Positions 55,463 through 64,000 of a stretch of 64,000 nucleotides of DNA are shown here, piece after piece (positions within the stretch are counted from its first letter, which is position 1; every line of letters begins with the position of its first letter). Source of the DNA: Bactericera cockerelli (lineage: Eukaryota > Arthropoda > Insecta > Hemiptera > Triozidae). The translations under genes were made by a program, and so were the position numbers. The notes below the pieces were generated by a model. That model ran no database searches. It was not told the DNA's origin and saw only the letters and a list, made by a program, of their open reading frames with translations. The DNA lies in NCBI GenBank assembly GCA_024516035.1, contig CM044967.1, forward strand, positions 5,326,859 to 5,390,858, in the 5' to 3' direction.

Positions 55463-55594
55463 TTTTTTTGTGGACACCTAAATATTTAATTTAATTCTTG
55501 CTGAGTAAGACTAGAGACATTTAATTCAGGAATTGTTTTGGTGTCATATCTGTCATATCTATGGTGGATGAATTCGCATACGAGGAAAAAATTA

Positions 55595-55678
55595 TGTGTT
55601 GGTTGGGATTCGAGCCAACGGATCCCTACGCTACTTGGATCACCAGACTAGCGCCTTAACCACTTTGACCACCAATGC
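55595..55678 (-). other. tRNA-like head (SINE family H type)
   Basis: On the minus strand: GTGGTCAAAGTGGTTAAGGC (A box) and TTGGCTCGAATCCCAACC (B box and T arm), with GTAGCGTAGGGATCCGTTGG between. The GTAGCG-TAGGGATCC block is shared with the H heads at 37970-38000 and 41775. No H body follows. Confidence 0.6.
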
Positions 55679-55679
55679 A

Positions 55680-56050
55680 TGATTATAGAAACTTATAATA
55701 TAAAATGACTTGTTTGTGTGTGTAATTGTCTATGTTTAAAACGCTATAACTCGAGAACCATTAGTAATGTATATTATAGACCCATTTGAAGAGGGGTGAT
55801 TAAAACCCTGTTATGTATTAAAGGTACATAAGAATAAGAGTCACTATTAGATTAGAGACTCTTATAGACTGCATGAGATTCTGGACGCTATTAGATTAGA
55901 GAGCCTATTAGATTATAGAAACCATTAGATTAGTGACCCTTCTCAGTGATTAATCTTCACGAGACTTTTGCTCCTTCACAATTTTTATGAGGGGTTTTTT
56001 TGAGATGTGATTTATAGGTCTCGACTGTGCTAAATCTTGCGAAAGAAATA
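55680..56050. other. AT-rich DNA
   Basis: Degenerate ATTAGATTA repeats as noted at 55205; no gene. Confidence 0.45.
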
Positions 56051-56054
56051 GCTG

Positions 56055-56590
56055 GAACCTTGTTTCTCTCCCTTTCTTTCGCTCCCTCCCTCTTTTTTCT
56101 CCTCCTCTCTTTCTTTCCCTCTCTCTTTTTTTCCCTTATTTCTTTCCCTCTCTCTTCTTTCTATCTTTTTCTCCTCCTCTCTTTTTCTCCCTCTGTCCTT
56201 TTTCTATCTTTTTCTCCTTTTTTTTCTCTCCCTCTCTTCATTATATATCTTTTTCTCCTTCTCTCTTTCTTCCCCTCTCTCCTTTCTATCTTTTTCTCCC
56301 TCTCCTTTTATCGCTTTCTCTCCTTATCTCCTTCTCTTCCACTTTCCACATGACTTTTCTCTCTGTCTCTCCTCTTCTTTTCTCTTTCTGTCTCCATCCT
56401 TTTCTGGTTCACGTACTTTCTTTCCCTTTTTTTTTCTTTCTTTGCATATTTCTCTTACTCCCTCCTTTTCTTTGCTGTATTTTCCCTCTTCCTGTAAGTC
56501 CCTCTCTCTGTATTCTCTCTCTTTCCCTCTCCCTCTTCTGTATATCTATCACTCCTCCACTGTCCCTCTCTCTCTATCTCTGTCTCTCAT
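56055..56590. repeat. 530-bp polypyrimidine tract
   Basis: CT-rich throughout with TTTCTATCTTTTTCTCC-type units recurring in 56150-56310. Frames over it are compositional. Confidence 0.9.
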
Positions 56591-56964
56591 AATGGGATTT
56601 CCATTATGGTTTATGTGCTAGAGATGTATCTAGGGGACAAGGGGTTGTTTTCCTTTATTGCTATTTCATTATCTCTTTTCTTCCCCCCATTCTGGTAGTG
56701 TTTAATACACAGGCATTTTCAACTGGTTTCATTTCAGAGAAAATAATGGTTTGAGTTATACTGTTAATATGGTCTCTATCTTAATCACACCATAATTGTT
56801 TTTTTTTTTTGGCAGTAACAATTGAATATTGTTGAGTAGTTCCTAATCAAATAGACTGAAAATCAGAACTACTGTGTTGAAATATTTTTAGTTCAAAACA
56901 GTTTTCCTGATATGTACTGATATTCATGTTCATCTGGGACAACTGGTTCAATTCTCATTTTCTT
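56591..56964. other. AT-rich DNA
   Basis: No feature recognised. Confidence 0.45.
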
Positions 56965-57100
56965 TGACCTCAGTAGCTCCATTGATATGGCGGCGGACCC
57001 GTTATTTGGAGATTCGTGGTTTGAGTCGCAAATTTTAGTAGTTTGAGTAAAGCTAGTTTGAGTAATTCTGATATCTTAATTGTGATTAATACATCATAAC
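56965..57100 (+). mobile_element. SINE family B, diverged
   Basis: TGACCTCAGTAGCTCCATTG, GATTCGTGGTTTGAGTCGC and CTGATATCTTAATTGTGATT. Confidence 0.7.
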
Positions 57101-57113
57101 TAACTAAACTAAA

Positions 57114-57147
57114 CTAACTTCTCACTTTTCTGTTTTGACAGATCAAC
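57114..57147 (+). repeat. 40-nt dispersed motif, copy 24
   Basis: AACTAACTTCTCACTTTTCT then GTTTTGACAGATCAACTG; starts about 14 bp after the SINE B end. Confidence 0.75.
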
Positions 57148-57993
57148 TGGATTTTTTGTTTTCCAATAATGTCATGTGGCAAGACCATTTTTATTAGGTC
57201 TGTATGACTGAGAATATTATAAAAAACATAAAAGGTCATATAAAACCTTTAATTCCAATAGATTAGTGTTTTTTTTTAATATATGTACAGCTGAAATAAA
57301 GCCGTTCACCTATACCTTGACTCTCTTCTGAAACGCTGTCTTTCAAGTTCCTCGAACCATGATATCTTCATCACGGAAAGCTTTCTAGCGCTTTCTACGG
57401 GGAAAAGAATTTCAGTGATGAATGGCGTCTTATGACAGGGTTTTAGTTTTTCTTCGCATGAGCTCCGCCTAAACAGAAGTGGAGTAGTCCCTTTCATGTA
57501 ATACTTATGCGAAAGTGAAAGCCCAACTGAAATACTCGTCCCTTATTCTTCTCCTGTATAGTTTTTTGAACCTTGTTGCATGAAATATATTTTTTTTTTG
57601 TAGGAATGTGACATATCCCGATATTATGTACAGAATATTTTTATCCGAATATATAAAATCTATTTTATAGACTTTTACATTATTACCATCTTTAAAGTTT
57701 AAAAAACATCTTTGTACTACTTAGATTATAGGGCTGTCAAAAAAAATCCATTTACATTCATTCATGTAGAGCATCGGTAGTCCTTGTAATTACGGTGATA
57801 GAGACTTGCAGTGTCAATAATCCTGCACATGGATCTGTGGTTCAGATCACACCCAATACTCAATAGATAGATTAACACAAGCGTCTGCAGTAGCTGCTAT
57901 TTCATGGCTACTAAATAAAAAAACCTAAGAAACACTCATCTTAAGAAATAAGTAAAATAATAAGAAGATAGATTTAAAATAAAGATGTATGAC
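57148..57993. other. Unique DNA; balanced block at 57300-57540
   Basis: A 63-codon minus frame (57497-57306) lies in the GC-balanced block but has no recognisable family. Nothing else seen. Confidence 0.35.
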
Positions 57994-58373
57994 CGCGTTT
58001 GGACGCAGCAAAATTGTTAATATGCTGTAAAAAAATTGCAAAATGCAGAAACTATACTTGCAACAAGCTCTGATGTAGACTTGTTTGTCGCTTTCTAATG
58101 GCTGCACGGGGGATCGAACCCCGAACCCTCGGCACACCAGAAGAAAATGAAGAACAAGTACATCGGAGCTTGTTGCAAGCGTAGCTTGAAAAGTTGGGAA
58201 ATTTTAGATCCACTTAAATGTCAGCCCGGAATATTTAAAATTATTCAGTCGACGGAAGAGCGGCAAAATTTAAATTTCAGCCAGATGCTGGATTATTTCT
58301 TTCTCTGCACAGAAGTAGCGGTGCAAGTATTTTCTTTCTTGTCTTATTTCATAAGTGGCTTAATTTACGCGAC
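57994..58373 (-). mobile_element. Repeat E with internal hairpin, copy 2 (inverted)
   Basis: Reverse complement of 35573-35952 with few differences. The hairpin arms are CTTGCAACAAGCTCTGATGT (from 58050) and TACATCGGAGCTTGTTGCAA (from 58159), with the B box as GGGGGATCGAACCCC between. The 95-codon frame at 58147 lies inside the element. Confidence 0.75.
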
Positions 58374-58374
58374 A

Positions 58375-58940
58375 AAAAATCATACATTCGTTGAGACCCG
58401 CACTCATGAACAGAAGATTGTTAATATTTATTAGGATGCCAACAAGTTTGTCAGTTGTCAGCCATGATTAGTGAATTTTTTTGTGCTAATAATCGAGAAA
58501 TAGTAATGATAGTGTCAGTACGAGAAATAGTTATGAGAGTGTCAATACTTCCTTCATTAATTACTCTAATCAAAACTTAGAGCACAAAGAGATTTCCACA
58601 AGAACACAAACAACTCTCACACATGTACCCTTACTGTAACCTTCATATAACCTTATTGTAACCTTCATGTACCCTTATTGTATCCTCCGTATCCCCCTGT
58701 TCGCAAAACTTAAGTGCATAAAATTAAAAACAAATTAGGGTGTTGCACAAGTTTTATTTGGGTTTGCAAACTATTTCCCTCCAAACGCTCTCTGTGTTTC
58801 ATATGAGTAAAAAGGGAAAAAAGTTTTAAATGGGGTATTTATCTACCCACCACTTTTGGGAAAGAATAGCTCATTGTTCTTGAGGCTCTTCAGTGCTACT
58901 GGACATCTTCGTAAGATGAAGAAATGTTGATTTTTATAAC
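58375..58940. other. AT-rich DNA with short tandem repeat
   Basis: CCTTATTGTAACCTTCATGTA-type 20-bp units at 58626-58690. GAGAAATAGT-ATGA-AGTGTCA twice near 58495-58550. Confidence 0.55.
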
Positions 58941-58941
58941 T

Positions 58942-59001
58942 CACCACCGACCTCCAGATTACAAGTACGCCGTTTTATTGATCAAGCTACTGGGGTTGGT
59001 T
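58942..59001 (-). mobile_element. SINE family B head fragment
   Basis: ACCACCGACCTCCAGATTAC and ATCAAGCTACTGGGGTTGGT. Confidence 0.7.
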
Positions 59002-59015
59002 TGATGAGGAAATAT

Positions 59016-59218
59016 TCATCATCATAGGGTGCCGTCATCGTGATCGATGGTAGCCAGACAGTGGAGGAATGACTCAGTACTTCTACCACTGTCTTTACAA
59101 GGAGGCTAATAATTGACAAGGGCCCCCAGAACCAAGCCAATGCTGGTCTACTCCCTGTTTATAGTCCCCCAGCCAGACTGCTGGTCTACTCCCTGTTTAT
59201 AGTCCCCCAGCCAGACTT
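59016..59218 (-). mobile_element. Family I repeat with duplicated end
   Basis: GAT-tail end at 59016 (TCATCATCATAGGGTG). At the other end GCTGGTCTACTCCCTGTTTA with TAGTCCCCCAGCCAGACT is duplicated with a 36-bp period (59146-59216). Confidence 0.8.
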
Positions 59219-59219
59219 T

Positions 59220-60255
59220 TTTTCATAAAAAATATTCATAAAAAATATAATTAATATACTTCATTCATATTCTTCTTAATTTCAATTTCCCTATCAAGTA
59301 TGAGCCTAGGAGTGGATAGATGACAAAACCTGTTTAGGAACATTTTTTTTTTAACAAATTAACGGGTTAAACCCATGTGTAATTTATTTGTAAAAGACTT
59401 TCAAAATTTCATTTATGTGTTCGTACTAAGGTTGATAGTAAGCTCTTTTGAGCAATGTGATCAGAATGATATATATTACAAACCCGCCCATATTTCTCAA
59501 TTATGTATGTAAAGATTGGGTAGATATTTTTTTTATACTATCCTTTTTGGCTCACAATATCACCATTTTCCACTGCTCACATCAAATGTAAGCAGTGGAA
59601 AATGGACTTACCGGTTTTCGATCTCGTACCAACAGCGTACACTATCATTTAAAAAATACTACACTACACAGAAGAGGAATTCGTGAAGACATATGGGGAT
59701 AAGAAAATACTCGGAGCTAATAAATAAAGCTTTCCTGTTTGCAAGGAAAAGCTGTCACGACGCCGAAAGAAAAGCTCAAGAAGGTAAGAAAGCGATCGGA
59801 AGCAACATGTTCGTAGTAAGTAATGCGGTCCTAAAGAGGCTCAGAGAAGATAAAGAATTTTTCTTATTAGCAGAGTGATTAAGTAATTATTGGTTGGGAA
59901 ATTTTCAGAGCAATACAAAAGAAGTTGTCCTGAGGGAACATGCATTATGTGTAGGGGAGAGATGCTTCTTGCAAGGAAGTTTGAAGATGGAGATCTTTTT
60001 TATTTTCTTTTTGAATTTGGGGGTAGCGTCGCTTTCGACTGCATGGTCATATCACAATATGTTTTTTTGTTTTCATGGTAAGCGGAACCATTTCCACTAA
60101 GTTAATCATGCGCTTTTCTTACATCATAATGTTGTGAATAGTATATTTGCAAGAATTTGTATTATTGACACATCCACCAATAATACTCTCGAAACTAACT
60201 TAGAACGGAATCAATTTTTACTTTAGCAATTCATGATCATAAAATTGTAATGTTG
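59220..60255. other. Mostly unique DNA before recursive site 4
   Basis: Frame 59693-59878 (61 codons, MGIRKYSELINKAFLFARKS at its start, then many charged residues) looks protein-like but has no known domain and is too short to call. A hairpin lies at 59563-59605. Confidence 0.3.
59563..59605. repeat. 15-bp perfect stem-loop
   Basis: CCATTTTCCACTGCT, a 13-base loop, AGCAGTGGAAAATGG. Confidence 0.75.
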
Positions 60256-60301
60256 TATTCTAACTCCTTGTTGTTTTTCTTCTGCTTTCAGGTAAGTGCC
60301 A
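60256..60301 (+). promoter_or_regulatory. Recursive splice site 4 (zero-length exon junction)
   Basis: TTCTAAC at 60258-60264 is a near-consensus branch point. It is followed by a long pyrimidine run with few purines (CTTGTTGTTTTTCTTCTG) and the junction CAG|GTAAGTG between 60291 and 60292. It lies 27 kb downstream of site 3. From TTCTTCTG to GTAAGTG it differs from site 3 at only two pyrimidine positions. Confidence 0.75.
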
Positions 60302-60329
60302 ATGAAATCTGCCATGCTAGGAACTCAAA

Positions 60330-61070
60330 TCACTGACCTCCAGGTTACGAGGTATCTGTAGTCTGTATTTTAATAGTAAGCTTTTTTATAAGCAATAGCA
60401 AAACAAACAATAGTAAGATTTTATGATAAATAATAAGTCAAAAATCGACGTGAGATCATAGGATTTATATTAATTTAATAATAAAAGAATTTACTGTTGA
60501 TTATTTTTTAAAAAAATGGATTTATATTATAAAATTAGTCATAAAAAAATCCCTGAGCGTTGAAGACTGAGCTGGATAATTAAGCTACCTGCAGGTCTCG
60601 CAATGTTTTTCAACTGAAACTATTCGGGGAGTTAGATTCCGCGTTAAGTTAATAGTTAAATTTACTGCGCGTTAAGACACTCATACAGGAGATACCTCGA
60701 CGAGTCATAAAACGTAAATATTACACGACGATCATATTCAAAGTTTTTAATGAAGTTTTTACACAATCTTAGCTCGCGAAGAAAATTTACGGGTTTCTTA
60801 CACGGAATTAAAAGAAAAAAGAAACGAGTCATGCTAATAAAAAGCTGGCGGGAATTATCAGATCGTGTGAGACACGTAGTAAACAAACAAAGTGAAAATT
60901 ATTATTAAGAATTGGGTGGAAATGAAAGCAAAGTGTTTATTATCTTTGTTTTCCCAAGTTTTCTTTTTAACCCTTTGATGCCCACACATTCTGTTTTCAA
61001 CAAATATACAATCTAGATACCATTTGGAGCAGAGACTCTACTCAATTGCTCGAACTTAAACTTCATTTTG
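60330..61070. other. AT-rich DNA; small SINE B fragment at its start
   Basis: AATCACTGACCTCCAGGTTA (60330-60350) is a family B fragment 38 bp after recursive site 4. The remainder shows nothing. Confidence 0.45.
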
Positions 61071-61077
61071 TCCCAAG

Positions 61078-61147
61078 CTTGGCACCCGAACTACGGACCT
61101 TCAGGTTACGAGTCCGCCGCCGCCTTATTGATCCACCTAGGTCCGTG
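61078..61147 (-). mobile_element. SINE family B head fragment
   Basis: ACGGACCTTCAGGTTACGAG, CCGCCGCCGCCTTATTGATC and CCTAGGTCCGTG. Confidence 0.65.
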
Positions 61148-61621
61148 TTATTGTTCTGTATTGCTATCGAAATACCACCAGGGATAGCTAAAATAAAATA
61201 TATCCACAATTTTATACAGTGTTCATTATTTTGCTGTTAAACACTAATGGAGCAGCTTTCTTTATAGTTCGCTTCAGTAGCCAAAACATTAATCAAACGA
61301 GAGCGCCGTTTTTCATACTCATAATATTTTTCAACTTTTTATGTTGCGATGTTTTATGTTTGAGCTTGCCCTATTAGATGATAGTGTTTTAAATTAAACT
61401 GTTTGAATAACAGGGTTCTGGTTATAAAATTATCTAATTGATTGAGCCATAAACATAGATTCAGGTTATTTAGCCACAAGACATAAATATTCTACTTGTT
61501 TGGATTGGTGTTCGTATCTTAAACGGAAAGAAGCCGGTTTTGGGATTTCAATGGGGCAATAATGAATCCACAAAAATCTGAATCCACAAAAATTGTAGAT
61601 ATAATTTGAGGTAAACATTTA

Positions 61622-61766
61622 GGGCCGTATTATAAAACAGGACTAAAGTTAAGATAAGCCAGATACGCCATCAAGTCGGAGTTTGAACCAATCACAGCGC
61701 ACTTTAGACCGAGTTCAGGGACAATTTGGCTTATCTTAACTCTGATCCTGTTTTATAATTTGGCCC
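61622..61766 (+). mobile_element. TIR MITE with TA flanks
   Basis: GGGCCGTATTATAAAACAGG, then AAGTTAAGATAAGCC at the left; GGCTTATCTTAACTCTGATC, then CTGTTTTATAATTTGGCCC at the right: imperfect inverted repeats of about 40 bp. TA on both sides (61620-61621, 61767-61768). A diverged relative lies at 785-927. Confidence 0.8.
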
Positions 61767-61769
61767 TAT

Positions 61770-62215
61770 TTTTACTGTCTTAAAGCTTTCTTTAATTTTT
61801 CAAGATTTCATAACTGAGAGCATGAAAAAGTTCAACCAACAAATATTGTTCTTATTAAGGTTCAATTTGAGTCTTCAAACAGAATATTTTTTCATAAACA
61901 AATGGCCGAGTATTTTTTATTTTAATTATATTTCACCCTGTCATTAGTTAAGAGAAAACGTGATATCAGCCGTTACTGTGTCCGAAAAAGAAGAAAAATT
62001 GTGTGTTTATTTATTGATATGGATAAATAAAATTAGAGGATATTAAGTTGTTTCAAAGCGAAGGACGATATAGTTTAAAGCACTGCAGATTACAAGGGTT
62101 CTGATCAATTTGTCCTCCTAATAGCATTTACGACATTGCGGGAATTTATCATTTTGCATATTAACGTTATGGTCTGCATACACGGGAAATTCTACCATTA
62201 GTAAACAGTAAGAGG
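61770..62215. other. AT-rich DNA
   Basis: No feature recognised. Confidence 0.45.
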
Positions 62216-62690
62216 GAGACCAGAGGATTTGGAAACGAGAGAGAAGGGAGAGAGTGTGAGAGAAAGAGTGTGTGAGAGAGAGAGTGTGTGAGAGAGAGAG
62301 AGAGCGAGAGAGAGAGAGAGAGAGAGAGAGTGACAGAGTGAGAGAGAGTGTGTGTGAGAGAATGAGAGAGAGCGATAGAGAGAAAATGAAGAAGCAAAAA
62401 GTTCTCTTTTTGCTAGATCGTTAGAATAAGAAGATATACAAGAAATAATGGAGATTGCAGAAAAGATAGTAGAAAATGAAAGGAAAAAGAGAAAATATAG
62501 TGTAGAAAGAAAGAAAGAGAAAACGAAAATAAAGGAAGAAAAATGAAGAAAAGATAAAATAGAATAGATAAATGACTAAGAACTGGCAGAGTTCGAGAAG
62601 AGAAAAATGGATTAGAATAGTGGAGAAAGATTAGAAATGGGAGGGAGTGAAAAGGAAGACGCAGAGAGATAATTATGAAGTAGGAGAAAG
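62216..62690. repeat. GA-rich microsatellite tract
   Basis: (GAGA)n with GTGT interruptions at 62240-62375, then AGAAA-rich purine DNA. Confidence 0.9.
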
Positions 62691-62696
62691 AGGATA

Positions 62697-62842
62697 ATAG
62701 TTATCATATTTGTGTAGATCACAATCGTGATATCACATCTACTCAAACTCGCTTTACTAAATATTTGCTCAACTTGGGACTTGAACCATCGACCTCCGAT
62801 TAAAAGTGCGCCCCCTTATCGATCAAGTTACTGAGGTCGGTT
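62697..62842 (-). mobile_element. SINE family B, full copy
   Basis: AGTTATCATATTTGTGTAGA, CGTGATATCACATCTACTCA, GACTTGAACCATCGACCTCC and TCAAGTTACTGAGGTCGG; sits inside the GA tract. Confidence 0.85.
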
Positions 62843-62879
62843 GAAAGAAGGATATTAGAGGTAATAATGTATTAGGGGT

Positions 62880-62976
62880 TTAGGAGAAATATGCAGAGTA
62901 GGAAGAAGAGGGAAAAAGAGAGAAGGATGTATTATGATTAGGACTTAGGAGAGAGCTGAAAAGAGAAGGAGGGTGA

Positions 62977-63027
<51 letters not shown>

Positions 63028-63120
63028 ATAGAAGGAAAAGAATGGATTAGGAGAGAAGGATAAAGAGGGGTGAGAAATAAAAAGAGGGCAAGGGAGAATG
63101 CAAATAAGAGGAGTGGGGGG
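62880..63120. repeat. GA-rich tract with pure (GA)n
   Basis: Pure (GA)n of about 44 bp at 62980-63024. Confidence 0.9.
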
Positions 63121-64000
63121 AGAGAGCATATTTATCCTTGTGCTAAAAGCGAGGTATGTTTTTATTTTTAATAAATTAGGGGGTGCAGCTAAAGTCGTAT
63201 TTGCAACTGGCAGGTCCATATAAAATCCAAGTTATCTTTTCCCTGCACAGTGGGTGGATGGTCATTAGGGGAGTACTTGTGCAAATATGTGCTCTGCTCT
63301 CTCTCATTCCATAAAGTTTAGGAGGCTTTGCTAAACCAATCTGAAGTCATAGCAGTTTTATTTGATTAAAGGATTTTTTATCTAAATTTCATTAAAGGAT
63401 ATGTTTTTTAACAATATTATTATTTGGTATACTCGAAAGAAGCGTAACATTGGTGGGTTTGGGTTTACAGAACCACCAACCTTCAAGTTAGAAGAGCTTT
63501 GCTGAAGTCATTAAAAATCGGTTTAAAATTGCAATGTATTTTTTTTTCTCTCTCTCTCACTTTTTCGTGTACGATTGTATCTGCGATGTTCTTCTTGTAT
63601 CTAATAGATCACCTTGTGAATTTTGTATATTATATAAAGCAGTGTGCTTTTCCGTTCCCCCGAGATATGCGTGTGCTCCCCCTCTCTCCCAAGTTAGGGA
63701 GCCACGAAGCCTCCCCGAATATTTCATGTTCAGATAGAAGAAGTAATCAATCAACCGAGATTCTCAACAAGTCAATCCCTATCCCCTAGCTTCGCATCCA
63801 CACTTCCATTATCAACATTTCCGTCTCGGCTGTCGTTCTGTCTTCCAGTCCTCTTCGCAGGAATTTCCCTGCCACAAGGATTTTCCTCAAGAATTTCTGT
63901 ACCACAAGAAGAATAGATTGTATCCTGTCTCTCTCACCTGATTCTGCTTATCTACATTTCATCACCGAAACTACAATACAAACGAGATTTTTTTCTTCTA
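63121..64000. other. Unique DNA, no gene called
   Basis: 63650-63960 is GC-balanced and non-repetitive. Frames of 65-96 codons overlap on both strands without motifs. GAATTTC- and CCACAAG-type repeats (ATTTCCCTGCCACAAGGATT, AATTTCTGTACCACAAGAAG) occur near 63862-63910. Confidence 0.35.

Larger units (their letters stand above)
1..64000 (+). other. Inferred interior of one very long plus-strand intron
   Basis: No reading frame in the window looks like a conserved exon with matching splice sites, yet four recursive splice junctions lie on the plus strand at 2541, 20841, 33172 and 60292. Such junctions are known inside introns of tens of kilobases, notably in insects. I infer that a plus-strand gene is transcribed through the window, with its exons outside. 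The host gene cannot be named. The alternative is intergenic DNA with four chance junctions. Confidence 0.55.

Noticed and set aside
59693..59878. 61-codon ORF with charged, protein-like content
   Set aside because: Short, no known domain, no flanking splice pair; recorded only within the surrounding stretch.

Overview
This window reads as the interior of a large eukaryotic intron, or less likely an intergenic stretch. I find no intact protein-coding gene and no convincing functional tRNA or rRNA gene. It is AT-rich by eye and crowded with tRNA-derived SINEs, short DNA-transposon relics (MITEs), decayed LINE ends, minisatellites and long CT/GA tracts. Open frames of 60-190 codons are almost all in low-complexity DNA or repeats. 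The repeat mix fits an animal with a large genome, most likely an arthropod. The (ATT)n-tailed SINE vaguely recalls hemipteran (planthopper-type) repeats, but that is memory only and unverified.

The most important signal is four zero-length-exon junctions on the plus strand. In each, a 3' splice site is fused directly to a 5' splice site (pyrimidine tract-AG|GTAAGT), at 2540/2541, 20840/20841, 33171/33172 and 60291/60292. This is the signature of recursive splicing (ratchet points), which removes very long introns in steps. Three have good branch-point candidates 26-28 nt upstream. They are 12-27 kb apart and all on one strand. If correct, the window lies inside a plus-strand intron longer than about 58 kb whose exons are outside it.

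Layout. 1-8.5 kb: sparse AT-rich DNA, ratchet site 1, a LINE relic, an AATCGGTGA-like repeat. 8.5-16.2 kb: a CpG-rich minisatellite, SINEs, a long CT tract, a LINE relic, a hAT-like MITE and a nest of SINE fragments. 16.2-26 kb: CT tracts, ratchet site 2, a possible cryptic exon and a decayed minus-strand ORF. 26-38 kb: many SINEs, ratchet site 3 and one copy of a 380-bp repeat with an internal hairpin. 38-50 kb: mostly unique AT-rich DNA with tandem repeats and tRNA-like heads. 50-59 kb: a 407-bp near-perfect foldback, a hAT MITE with its target duplication, a 37/45-bp minisatellite, and the inverted second copy of the 380-bp repeat. 59-64 kb: ratchet site 4, a TIR element and purine-rich microsatellites.

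A second unexplained signal is a roughly 40-nt motif with core ACTTCTCACTTTTCTG. It occurs about 25 times on both strands, usually with no longer homology around it and often next to the edge of another repeat. Boundaries of repeats are by eye and approximate; no alignment or database search was run.
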